Below the pieces are notes generated by a model. It was not told where the DNA came from. It made no database searches and saw nothing but the letters and a program-made list of their open reading frames with translations. Of a DNA stretch of 64,000 nt, positions 52,766 through 61,013 are shown piece by piece; position 1 is the first letter of the stretch, and each line of letters starts with the position of its first letter. A program made the translations under genes and the position numbers. This DNA comes from Botryobacter ruber. GTDB taxonomy: Bacteria > Bacteroidota > Bacteroidia > Cytophagales > Hymenobacteraceae. The DNA is taken from assembly GCF_003347595.2 (NCBI RefSeq), contig NZ_QCZK02000037.1:1-64000 (forward strand), in the 5' to 3' direction.

Positions 52766-53092
52766 CTACACCGAAAAACTATCGCCGCAACCGCAGGTGC
52801 GGGTAGCGTTCGGGTTGTTGAAGTAGAAGCCTTTGCCATTCAGGCCGTCGGAGAAGTCGAGTTCGGTGCCGGCCAGGTATAGGAAGCTTTTCATATCTAC
52901 CACTACCTTTATGCCTTTGTCTTCAAACTCCTGGTCCATGGGCTTCACCTCGTCGTCGAAATCGAGGTTGTAGGAGAGGCCGGAACAGCCGCCACCTGCT
53001 ACAGAAGCACGCAGACGATAGGAGTCGTCGAGCTGTGCATCCTGCTTTAGCTTAAGCACCTTTTCTTTTGCTTTATCTGATACTGTTATCAT
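52766..53092 (-). CDS. iscA: iron-sulfur cluster assembly A-type carrier
   Basis: A 108-residue HesB/IscA/ErpA protein with the three conserved cysteines: Cys36 in GGGCSGLSYNLDF and Cys100 and Cys102 in TRTCGCGDSFSV. It carries iron or a [4Fe-4S] cluster to apoproteins. It lies downstream of iscS and iscU on the same strand, but a hairpin separates it from iscU. Confidence 0.95.
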   Translation of the reverse strand: MITVSDKAKEKVLKLKQDAQLDDSYRLRASVAGGGCSGLSYNLDFDDEVKPMDQEFEDKGIKVVVDMKSFLYLAGTELDFSDGLNGKGFYFNNPNATRTCGCGDSFSV

Positions 53093-53190
53093 AATCTTAC
53101 TAGTTTAACTGGCCTGCTGTTGTCATAACATGTAAATAAACACTTGTGTTCCAAGCCTGGCCAACGTAAATACCACTTTAACTTAAACTC

Positions 53191-53237
53191 AAAAAGCAGA
53201 CTGTTACCACACGTTAAGTGGTTGCCAATCTGCTTTT
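53191..53237 (-). terminator. hairpin between iscU and iscA
   Basis: On the minus strand AAAAGCAGATTGGCAACCAC and GTGGTAACAGTCTGCTTTTT pair with a 6-7-base loop and one internal mismatch region. It may end or attenuate the iscS-iscU transcript before iscA. Confidence 0.75.
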
Positions 53238-53274
53238 GAATCAGTACACTTATAAAAGTGTACTTAATAGTATG

Positions 53275-53688
53275 CTAGTGATGAGAATTGTTCAGTTCCA
53301 GCGCAGGCAACCCGTTCTTTACTCTGTAGTCGTTAATGGCAGACTTTATAGCGTCTTCGGCCAGTACAGAGCAGTGAATTTTAACAGGAGGTAACGCCAG
53401 TTCTTCTACAATTTCCATATTGTCGATAGAAAGCGCCTCGTCAACAGTTTTGCCTTTCAGCCATTCTGTAGCGAGTGAAGAAGAGGCAATGGCTGAACCA
53501 CAACCAAAGGTTTTGAACTTGGCATCGGTAATTACCTGGTTCTCGTCTACCTCAATCTGCAGGCGCATTACGTCGCCGCACTCAGGGGCACCAACCAAAC
53601 CGGTACCCACGTTTGCTTTTGATTTATCCAGCGTGCCTACGTTACGCGGATTGTTATAATGATCTATTACTTTATCTGAATAAGCCAT
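53275..53688 (-). CDS. iscU: iron-sulfur cluster scaffold protein
   Basis: A 137-residue scaffold on which [2Fe-2S] and [4Fe-4S] clusters are built. The cluster ligands C37, D39, C63 and C106 are present (GAPECGD, FGCGSAIASS, IHCSVLA). LPPVK at about 99-103 is the chaperone HscA-binding motif. It follows iscS by 88 bases in the same direction. Confidence 0.97.
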   Translation of the reverse strand: MAYSDKVIDHYNNPRNVGTLDKSKANVGTGLVGAPECGDVMRLQIEVDENQVITDAKFKTFGCGSAIASSSLATEWLKGKTVDEALSIDNMEIVEELALPPVKIHCSVLAEDAIKSAINDYRVKNGLPALELNNSHH

Positions 53689-53776
53689 AGCTTTAATTAT
53701 TTGAAAGTTTAAAAATATACTGTTAAAGTAAATCAGGAGTCAGCACAAAGCATTCTCCTGCTTTAGCTTGGAATTC

Positions 53777-54991
53777 TTAGTGCTCCGCCCACTCAATAGA
53801 GTTCAGGTCGATGCCCTCTTTAAACATTTCCCACAGAGGCGACATTTCACGCAGTTTCGTTACAGCCTCTTTTACGTGGTTGATGGCAAAGTCAATTTCT
53901 TCGTCGGTTGTAAAACGGCTCAGGCCGAAACGCAAGGAAGAGTGCGCTAAGTCATCACTTAAACCCAATGCTTTTAATACGTAAGATGGCTCCAAAGAGG
54001 CTGAAGTACAGGCCGATCCGGAAGAAACGGCCAGGTCTTTCACACCCATCATCAGGCCTTCGCCTTCTACATATTTAAAGGAGATGTTGGAAACGTGCGG
54101 CAAACGGTGCTCACGCGAACCGTTTACATAAGATTCTTCGAGCGTCAGCAGCTCTTTTTCCAGGCGGTCGCGCATGGCAGAGATACGGGCCGTATCAGCT
54201 TCCATTTCCTGTTTTGCCAGTTCGCAGGCTTTGCCTAACCCAACAATGCCGGGTACGTTCAGCGTACCGGAACGCATACCGCGCTCGTGGCCGCCACCGT
54301 CCATCTGGGCAGTAACTTTAACACGTGGATTTTTACGACGCACATACAGGGCACCTACGCCTTTCGGTCCGTACATTTTGTGGGCAGAGAAAGCCATCAG
54401 GTCGATGCCGTCAGCCTCTACGTCCACCGGAATTTTGCCTACCGCCTGCGTAGCATCGGTAAAGAACAGGATGCCGTTCTTTTTGGCGATTTTAGAGATT
54501 TCGCGCACCGGTTGTATCACTCCAACTTCGTTGTTGGCGTACATGATCGCAATCAGGATTGTTTTATCCGTGATGGCTGCTTCCAATTCCTGCAGGTCAA
54601 TCAGACCTTCGGCGTTTACGGGCAGGTAGGTAACTTTACCGCCCAGCTTTTCGATGTGCTTGCAGGCATCCAGTACCGCTTTGTGCTCGGTGGTAGCCGT
54701 GATAATGTGATTACCTTTGGAGGCGTACATTTCAAACACCCCTTTAAGCGCCAGGTTATCGGACTCTGTGGCACCGGAAGTGAAAATAATTTCTTTTGGA
54801 GAACAGTTGATAAGCGAGGCAATTTGCTCGCGGGCATAATCAACGGCCTCTTCAGCCTGCCAGCCGAACGCATGGTTACGTGAAGCAGCATTGCCAAACA
54901 TAGTGGTCATGTAAGGCAACATCGCATCCAGTACACGCGGATCGAGCGGTGTAGTGGCATTGTTGTCTAAGTATATAGGAAGTGTTAGCAT
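53777..54991 (-). CDS. iscS: cysteine desulfurase
   Basis: PLP enzyme that takes sulfur from cysteine and passes it to IscU and other acceptors. The 404-residue protein has K205 as PLP lysine ([11 protein letters not shown]), C328 as persulfide cysteine in the flexible loop [14 protein letters not shown], and the N-terminal [11 protein letters not shown]. It is the group I (IscS) type. It is first in the iscS-iscU-iscA series; no iscR, hscA, hscB or fdx is nearby. The ATG at 54991 follows an A/T-rich stretch. Confidence 0.97.
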   Translation of the reverse strand: MLTLPIYLDNNATTPLDPRVLDAMLPYMTTMFGNAASRNHAFGWQAEEAVDYAREQIASLINCSPKEIIFTSGATESDNLALKGVFEMYASKGNHIITATTEHKAVLDACKHIEKLGGKVTYLPVNAEGLIDLQELEAAITDKTILIAIMYANNEVGVIQPVREISKIAKKNGILFFTDATQAVGKIPVDVEADGIDLMAFSAHKMYGPKGVGALYVRRKNPRVKVTAQMDGGGHERGMRSGTLNVPGIVGLGKACELAKQEMEADTARISAMRDRLEKELLTLEESYVNGSREHRLPHVSNISFKYVEGEGLMMGVKDLAVSSGSACTSASLEPSYVLKALGLSDDLAHSSLRFGLSRFTTDEEIDFAINHVKEAVTKLREMSPLWEMFKEGIDLNSIEWAEH

Positions 54992-55104
54992 AGCACTAAA
55001 TTGTCAAAAAATGATTCAGGTTTATAACAATCAGTAAAAATTATAAGTTTTACTTTAGGGCAAATTTACGAAAAAAAGCTTAATCAGACTAATTACAAAA
55101 TAAA

Positions 55105-55509
55105 ATGCGAAACGTAGAGCATATAGGAATCGCGGTTAAGAGTTTCAGCGAGGCCAACCAGGTGTACGAGCGGCTGTTGGGGGTGGTGCCCTATAAAACA
55201 GAACCAGTGGCATCGGAGGGGGTGAATACCTCTTTTTTTAAGGTCGGAGGCACCAAAATCGAGTTGCTGGAGGCTACTTCGGAAGACAGCGCCATCGCTA
55301 AATTCATTGCCAGAAAAGGCGAAGGACTACACCACGTGGCCTTTGAGGTGGAAGATATTGTAACTGAAATGGCGCGGCTGAAACAGGAGGGCTTTGTGCT
55401 GCTGAACGAGCAGCCTAAAAAAGGGGCTGATAACAAACTCGTGTGTTTCGTGCACCCCAAAAGTGCCCACGGGGTCCTGATTGAGCTGACACAGGAAATC
55501 AGGAGTTAA
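55105..55509 (+). CDS. mce: methylmalonyl-CoA epimerase
   Basis: Interconverts the (R) and (S) forms of methylmalonyl-CoA for propionate metabolism. The 134-residue glyoxalase-fold protein has metal ligands in VEHIGIAVKS (His5), LHHVAFEVEDI (His near 75) and GVLIELTQE (Glu near 129). It lies divergent to iscS. No mutase gene is in the window. Confidence 0.94.
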   Translation: MRNVEHIGIAVKSFSEANQVYERLLGVVPYKTEPVASEGVNTSFFKVGGTKIELLEATSEDSAIAKFIARKGEGLHHVAFEVEDIVTEMARLKQEGFVLLNEQPKKGADNKLVCFVHPKSAHGVLIELTQEIRS

Positions 55510-55611
55510 GGTGCTGATTTTTTAATGTGCCCATGTGCTGATGGCGGGTGTGGCCGGATAGTTTGTTCTTTTAGTCCTGTCCATCACCTTCAGCGCATAA
55601 ACCAATGTGCA

Positions 55612-55656
55612 GGCAAAAGCAGCAGGAATGGTGGCAGGTGCAGTTAACTTTTTTAC
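55612..55656 (+). repeat. intergenic GC-rich repeat copy
   Basis: A plus copy (GGAATGGTGGCAGGTGCAGT then TTTTTT) touches the start of tsaC. The preceding bases at 55511-55555 also carry the TTTTTTAATGTG repeat seen at 31520. Confidence 0.8.
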
Positions 55657-56238
55657 ATGAAATTTATGGAAAATTTACTCAACGAAATAGAGCAGGCGGA
55701 AGACGAGCTGCTTTTAGGTAATATAATTCTGTATCCTACCGATACAGTGTGGGGGATAGGCTGCGATGCGGAAAATGCGGAAGCTGTAAAAAAAATTTAC
55801 CGCATCAAAGAAAGGGAAGAATCGAAATCGATGATTGTGCTGGTGGCGGATGTGGAGATGCTGCGCCATTATGTAGCGGATGTGCCCGCTGACTTTGAGC
55901 GGCTGGCGGCACAGCAGCAACGGCCTACAACGTTTGTGTTTTCTGGAGCTAAGAACCTGCCGGAAGAACTGATCGCATCCGACGGTAGCGTTGCCATACG
56001 TATTTCGCAGGACGATTTTTGCCACCGACTCATTCTGCAACTCGGTCGCCCGTTGGTGTCTACGTCTGCTAATATCAGCGGAGAACCAGCGCCTGCTGTT
56101 TTTTCTGACATTAGTGAGGAAATAAAAAACCGGGTAGATTACATTGTGCGCCTGCGGCAGGACGAAACGACGGCAGCCAGGCCATCCCGTATCATAAAAA
56201 TTGAGTCGAACGGCGAGCAGCGGGTGCTGCGGGAGTAG
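55657..56238 (+). CDS. tsaC: L-threonylcarbamoyladenylate synthase
   Basis: Makes threonylcarbamoyl-AMP for the t6A modification of tRNAs reading ANN codons. This is a 193-residue YrdC-domain protein with LYPTDTVWGIGCDA (near 26-39), KSMIVLVAD and STSANISGEPAP (near 136-147). The start may be the ATG at 55657 or the second ATG three codons on (55666). No Sua5 C-terminal domain is present. It is the short TsaC form. Confidence 0.93.
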   Translation: MKFMENLLNEIEQAEDELLLGNIILYPTDTVWGIGCDAENAEAVKKIYRIKEREESKSMIVLVADVEMLRHYVADVPADFERLAAQQQRPTTFVFSGAKNLPEELIASDGSVAIRISQDDFCHRLILQLGRPLVSTSANISGEPAPAVFSDISEEIKNRVDYIVRLRQDETTAARPSRIIKIESNGEQRVLRE

Positions 56239-56328
56239 TTAGGGCCGGAGGCGTAAGGTCCTTTCGATTTATCTCCTTATTTTTGCGTTTCGGGTAGCAC
56301 TTCAGCTAGCTGAGGCACTTTTTGTTAC

Positions 56329-57756
56329 ATGGATACACTACAACTACCAGCACATCCCATCTTTGAAGTAATTGCCGAAGCAGCGGCTGAACTGAATGTT
56401 GATGCCTTTGTGATTGGCGGGTTTGTGCGGGACCTGGTGCTGAAGCGGCCTTCCAAGGACATCGACGTGGTATGTGTGGGTGATGGCATTGCACTGGCAG
56501 CTACCGTAGCCCAGAAGCTGCCGCACAAACCAAAGGTGTCGGTTTTCAAACACTTCGGAACAGCAATGCTGCGCTCCGGGGAGTGGGAGGTGGAGTTTGT
56601 TGGTGCCCGGAAAGAATCGTACCGCGAGCACTCGCGCAAGCCGGAAGTAGAAACCGGTACCCTGGAAGATGACCTGAAACGCCGTGATTTTACCATCAAT
56701 GCCTTGGGCATCAGTCTGAACAAGGAAGATTATGGAGCGCTGGTAGACCGCTTTGAGGGGGTGAAGGACATGCAGAAGAAGCTTATCCGGACGCCGCTGG
56801 AGCCGAATATCACGTTTTCGGACGATCCGCTGCGCATGATGCGCGCCATCCGCTTTGCCAGTCAGCTGGGCTTCGATATTTCTCCGGAAACCTTTGATGC
56901 CATCATTGATAATAAGGATCGCATTAAAATTGTGTCGCAGGAACGGATTACGGATGAGCTGAACAAGATTGTGCTCTCGCCGGTGCCTTCGTATGGCTTT
57001 AAGCTGCTGTTCGCGTCGGGTTTGCTCCAGCTCATTTTCCCGAAAATGACGGAGCTGCAGGGCGTGGAAACGATTAAAGGCAACTCGCATAAAGATAACT
57101 TCTACCACACGCTCAAGGTGCTGGACAACGTGGCGGAGGTGTCGGATGACCTGTGGCTGCGCTGGGCTGCTATTCTGCACGACATTGCCAAACCCGATAC
57201 CAAGCGCTACCATCCCAAAGTGGGCTGGACCTTTCATGGGCATGAAGAAAAAGGCGCGCGCATGGTACCCAAACTGTTCAAGGACCTGAAACTGCCGCTC
57301 AACGAGCACATGAAATTTGTGCAGAAACTCGTGCGCCTGCACCTGCGCCCGATAGCGTTGGTAAAAGAAACCGTGACCGATTCTGCCATCCGCCGCCTGC
57401 TGTTCGAGGCCGGCGACGATATTGACGCGCTCATGAAGCTTTGCCGCGCCGACATCACCTCCAAGAACAACGAAAAAGTTAAGCGCTACCTGCAGAACTT
57501 CGACAAGGTGGAGCAACGGCTGGTAGAGGTGGAGGAGAGCGACAAACTACGCAACTTCCAGCCTGTAATTACCGGGGAAATCATCATGGAAACCTTCGGC
57601 ATAAATCCATCCAAAACCGTAGGCGTGCTGAAGGAAATGCTGACCGAGGCCATCCTGGAAGGAACCGTCCGGAATGAGTTTGACGAAGCCTATGCTTTTT
57701 TGCTGGAGAAAGGGAAGGAACTGGGGCTCGAACAGGTCTACACCTCGAAGGGTTAA
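56329..57756 (+). CDS. cca: CCA-adding tRNA nucleotidyltransferase with HD domain
   Basis: Adds or repairs the 3' CCA of tRNA. The 475-residue class II nucleotidyltransferase has GGFVRDLVLKRPSKDIDVVC (30-49) with the catalytic Asp residues D44 and D46, then KRRDFTINALGI, the tRNA-binding block and DPLRMMRAIRFASQLGF. A metal-dependent HD phosphohydrolase domain (about 255-380) has HDIAKPDTKRYHP. It follows tsaC by 90 bases on the same strand; both act on tRNA. Confidence 0.94.
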   Translation: MDTLQLPAHPIFEVIAEAAAELNVDAFVIGGFVRDLVLKRPSKDIDVVCVGDGIALAATVAQKLPHKPKVSVFKHFGTAMLRSGEWEVEFVGARKESYREHSRKPEVETGTLEDDLKRRDFTINALGISLNKEDYGALVDRFEGVKDMQKKLIRTPLEPNITFSDDPLRMMRAIRFASQLGFDISPETFDAIIDNKDRIKIVSQERITDELNKIVLSPVPSYGFKLLFASGLLQLIFPKMTELQGVETIKGNSHKDNFYHTLKVLDNVAEVSDDLWLRWAAILHDIAKPDTKRYHPKVGWTFHGHEEKGARMVPKLFKDLKLPLNEHMKFVQKLVRLHLRPIALVKETVTDSAIRRLLFEAGDDIDALMKLCRADITSKNNEKVKRYLQNFDKVEQRLVEVEESDKLRNFQPVITGEIIMETFGINPSKTVGVLKEMLTEAILEGTVRNEFDEAYAFLLEKGKELGLEQVYTSKG

Positions 57757-57757
57757 T

Positions 57758-57850
57758 AAGCAGGAGCAGAGGCAATGGTGACAGCTGCAGTAACGTTTTC
57801 CGGCGCTTAAAGCCGCTGAAAAACGGTTCTGCACCAGCTACCATAGCCTT
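57758..57850. repeat. inverted pair of intergenic GC-rich repeats
   Basis: A plus copy (57758-57799, GGCAATGGTGACAGCTGCAG) starts two bases after the cca stop and a minus copy is at 57827-57850 (CTGCACCAGCTACCATAGCC), between the convergent cca and PspC genes. Confidence 0.85.
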
Positions 57851-57865
57851 AGCGGCACCACCAGG

Positions 57866-60403
57866 CTACTGCTCATCCCTGTCAACTTTGCTGGCTCCCA
57901 CTACGTTGGTGGTTACATCAGCCGGATTGCCTTTGTAGCGGATACTGCTTGCGCCTGCGGCTTCTGCCTTCAGCGATCCGGTGGCATAAACAGCTGCTTT
58001 GCAGGCACCCATTAACTCTGTTTTTACCGTTGTCGCCTGCAGGTTCGCGGCATCCAGGCTGCTGGCGCCCGCCATTTCCACTTCAAGGTTTTCGGTTCTG
58101 CCCGTCATGGTGCTTTCCGATGCTCCGGTCATTTCTACGCTAACAGTGCTGGCCTCCACGTTTATATTTGATTTGATGGCGCCTGTCATCGAAAGGTCAA
58201 ACTTCGCTGTCCTGATACCGTTTACATCTGCTTTTATGGCTCCGGATAGCTCCAGGGCACGCAGCTCAGGCACCGTCACCCGGATCAGGACCGGGTTCTG
58301 CCTGTCAAACAGGTTGCCAATCGTATGACTTGATTTAATTTCCAGTTCATTACCGTCTTTCGAAATGCGGAGTTTCCTGATATCGTCTTTGTCGCCTCGT
58401 GCACTAACAGCATAGTTGTCTCCCTGGATGAGCTGCAGGTGGTAAGGCCCGTTGGCGGAAATACGGTTAAAACCGCTGAAGTTGTAGTTTTCCATATGGT
58501 CGCCATACGATTCTGCATCCATCAGAACGCTGCCTGCCATGCCTGTTGCTTCGGATTCGGATTGATACACAAATTCAGGTGAGCTGGTTGGGGTGTCGAG
58601 GGTGTCGGTGGAACAGGTGAGGCATACAAACTGGCTGCCCTGCATCTGCCAGGTATTGCGCACTATCTTTTCCCTGCTGTAGTTCCCTTCGAAACTGGAG
58701 CCGGGTACCAGGTTCACAAAATCCTTCGTGACACGCACTTGCTTGCTCTCCGGCACCAGCAACGTTACATGCACCTCCTGCTTGCGGAAAACGGCTCCGT
58801 CCTTAAACTTGTAGGCGTTGTCGAACATCAGGACAGAATCGCGTTGCTCCACCCGGTACGAAACCATTCGGGCATTTTGTTTTGCCTCGTCTTCGGTCCT
58901 GCCTTTGGCCTGCAGCTGCTGCCTGATCTCCACAAAACTGTTGGTATGGCCCTGCGGCTCAATGTTTACCCGGCCATATTCCCGGTTCATATCATAAGCA
59001 TCCAGGATAAGCGTCTGATAGCCCTCCACGGGTAGTTGCTGTGCAAGTTCTACCTCACCCGAACGCCTGAAGTTCTGGCTGAACATGGCAATCGAGGCAA
59101 TCAGTACAAAAACACTCACCAGCCACACACCAAACATGGACCAGCCCGCAATAGGGCGCAAAAAGAAACGCTTCGCCAGCAAACTGACTGCTAAAATAAA
59201 GAGCAGCAGCAGGGGAATAAGCCCTGCAATAAAACCAGAAATGATTCCTGACTCCGGGAAACCGCCCAGGTAAACCGACATAGGAATATCGTTCATCCAG
59301 AAGCCGGAATATTCATCAATAACCCCGGTAGCAACCAGCAGGCCAATAAAAAGACCGAATGTAAGTGCTATGGAAACAGCCAGTAACGAAACACCTGCAA
59401 AAATTCGGATGAGCGAAATAAGGGCACTGAACAAGGGGCCAAGCACCCTGCCGAACCAGTTAAGCAACTGCGAAAGCAACCGGAGGGGCAGGAGGAGGGC
59501 TTTCGCAACAGGGGTTTCCTCGCCGTTCTGGTCTTTAAAACGGAGATTTTCCTTTAGTGTCTGCTCGATACCCGACAAGGTAACGGGGTTGCCCTGCATC
59601 TGCATCCGTTCGGTGAGCGTTGATGCCTCGGGTACCGCTATCCAGAACCCGATGTAGATCAGCAGCCCTGTACCACCGAGCAGCACAGAAGCCAGGAACA
59701 GGACACGCACAACGGTTACATCCAGCCCGAAATACCTGGCAATTCCGCTCGCCACACCGCCAAGTTTTTTATCTATTGGGTCGCGGAACAGCTTTTTTAC
59801 GTTTGACTCGGGCAGGCTGTAGTTCACCGGCAGTGCTATCCATAAAATTATGTAAGCTACCAGCACAAAGGCCACCGACAGACCGGCAGTGAATGGCGCC
59901 AGTACCACCAGGAACACGAAAAGCAGCCTGATCCAGAGCGGATCAATACTAAAGTAGTTTGCTACTCCGGCAGCCACACCGCTTATTATTCTATTGGAAA
60001 AATCGCGGTAAAGTTTTTTAGGACCGGTTGTAGTTTCTGTTTCCGGTGCCTGGTAGCCGGCGGAACTGGTGTTACCCGGATCAGCAGCTTTGCCAGTGGC
60101 TGAGGCAGTGTGAAAAGCTGGTTCTTCCACGAACGGCTCTGCCTGCTCAAAATCATTTACATTACCCATCTGGGCAATCAGCTTCTGCACATCCTCCTGG
60201 GTAATAACCTGTTTGGCAGGCGAAAGATGCCCGGCAAAAATCTCGGCGATGCGGGCCTCTATGTCGGCAATTATTTCCTCGTGGCCTTCGTAGGTAGAAA
60301 AATAGTTTCTGACAGAAGCCAGGTACGTGCTCAGCTGCTCATAGCCATCTTCCTCGATATGGAAAATAATGCCTTGCAAATTGATGCTTATATTCTTTTT
60401 CAT
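57866..60403 (-). CDS. PspC-domain membrane protein with C-terminal DUF2807 beta-helix
   Basis: An 845-residue protein. Residues 1-90 are a soluble acidic domain. Two PspC domains follow, at about 130-195 (KKLYRDFSNRIISGVAAGVA) and 205-265 (KKLFRDPIDKKLGGVASGIA), each with two or more membrane helices. Further helices lie around 300-450. The long C-terminal part is outside the helices and ends in a DUF2807 (putative auto-transporter adhesin, head GIN) domain with regular repeats such as LELSGAIKADVNGI, VEMTGASESTMTGR and VEMAGASSLDAANL. PspC proteins take part in envelope-stress responses. A PadR regulator is directly upstream (6 bases), the usual pairing. Confidence 0.92.
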   Translation of the reverse strand: MKKNISINLQGIIFHIEEDGYEQLSTYLASVRNYFSTYEGHEEIIADIEARIAEIFAGHLSPAKQVITQEDVQKLIAQMGNVNDFEQAEPFVEEPAFHTASATGKAADPGNTSSAGYQAPETETTTGPKKLYRDFSNRIISGVAAGVANYFSIDPLWIRLLFVFLVVLAPFTAGLSVAFVLVAYIILWIALPVNYSLPESNVKKLFRDPIDKKLGGVASGIARYFGLDVTVVRVLFLASVLLGGTGLLIYIGFWIAVPEASTLTERMQMQGNPVTLSGIEQTLKENLRFKDQNGEETPVAKALLLPLRLLSQLLNWFGRVLGPLFSALISLIRIFAGVSLLAVSIALTFGLFIGLLVATGVIDEYSGFWMNDIPMSVYLGGFPESGIISGFIAGLIPLLLLFILAVSLLAKRFFLRPIAGWSMFGVWLVSVFVLIASIAMFSQNFRRSGEVELAQQLPVEGYQTLILDAYDMNREYGRVNIEPQGHTNSFVEIRQQLQAKGRTEDEAKQNARMVSYRVEQRDSVLMFDNAYKFKDGAVFRKQEVHVTLLVPESKQVRVTKDFVNLVPGSSFEGNYSREKIVRNTWQMQGSQFVCLTCSTDTLDTPTSSPEFVYQSESEATGMAGSVLMDAESYGDHMENYNFSGFNRISANGPYHLQLIQGDNYAVSARGDKDDIRKLRISKDGNELEIKSSHTIGNLFDRQNPVLIRVTVPELRALELSGAIKADVNGIRTAKFDLSMTGAIKSNINVEASTVSVEMTGASESTMTGRTENLEVEMAGASSLDAANLQATTVKTELMGACKAAVYATGSLKAEAAGASSIRYKGNPADVTTNVVGASKVDRDEQ

Positions 60404-60409
60404 AGTTGC

Positions 60410-60745
60410 TTAGCTTTTCTTGTTTTGAATGATGTAATCGGTGGAGGCAACTAGTTCGCTCCAGGTAATCCGGAGTTCATGCAGGAACTCCCTGCCTGTA
60501 TCGGTAAGGGTGTAATATTTGCGCGGTGGTCCTGCTGTAGACTCTTTCCAGCTATAATCGAGCAGTGAAGCGTTTTTGAGGCGGGTTAACAAAGGGTAAA
60601 GCGTGCCCTCTACCACAATCATTTTAGCCGCAGTCAGTTCTTCCAGCATATCCGACGCATATACTTCACCACGAGAGATGATTTCCAGGATACAGAATTC
60701 CAGAATTCCCTTCCGCATCTGTACTTGTGTGTTTTCTACTTTCAT
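60410..60745 (-). CDS. PadR family transcriptional regulator
   Basis: A 111-residue winged-helix repressor: MRKGILEFCILEIISRGEVY, YASDMLEELTAA, VVEGTLYPLLTRLKNASLL and the wing PPRKYYTLTDTGREFL. The frame is open to 60796, but the ATG at 60745 gives the family length and lies after the promoter. It is co-transcribed with the PspC gene 6 bases downstream and probably represses this unit, since two direct repeats overlap the promoter. Confidence 0.93.
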   Translation of the reverse strand: MKVENTQVQMRKGILEFCILEIISRGEVYASDMLEELTAAKMIVVEGTLYPLLTRLKNASLLDYSWKESTAGPPRKYYTLTDTGREFLHELRITWSELVASTDYIIQNKKS

Positions 60746-60765
60746 GATGATTTTTGAGGTTGATG

Positions 60766-60796
60766 CAAATGTATAATAAGGTACTATGTAAAACAA
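60766..60796 (-). promoter_or_regulatory. promoter and possible PadR operator
   Basis: On the minus strand TTG (60796-60794), 20 bases, then TACATTTG (60773-60766) match the Bacteroidota consensus. Two direct copies of AGTACCTT about 15 bases apart (within 60779-60805) overlap the -33 to -7 interval and are candidates for autoregulatory binding. Confidence 0.7.
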
Positions 60797-61013
60797 GGTA
60801 CTGTATAATAAATGTAACGTAATTTTTTTATGAGCGTTTCTTTAAAAAGACGTTTGTCCCTGAAAATCCCTACTTTTGGTAAAAATAAATGAGCTAAAAA
60901 TTCAACTATTCAGCATCAAGTGGTGTTAATGCAATAGTTTTCGCTGATATGTGCCTGTATTTTGAGCAATTTTTTAATTTTAAAAACAAATAAAATTTCG
61001 ATAAACTGTAACT

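Noticed and set aside
52654-52839. 61-codon frame overlapping the end of iscA
   Set aside because: It crosses the iscA terminator and reads iscA in another frame; it is a shadow.
56344-57516. 390-codon minus-strand frame inside cca
   Set aside because: Antisense shadow of the CCA-adding enzyme; composition rich in His, Gln and Arg without domains.
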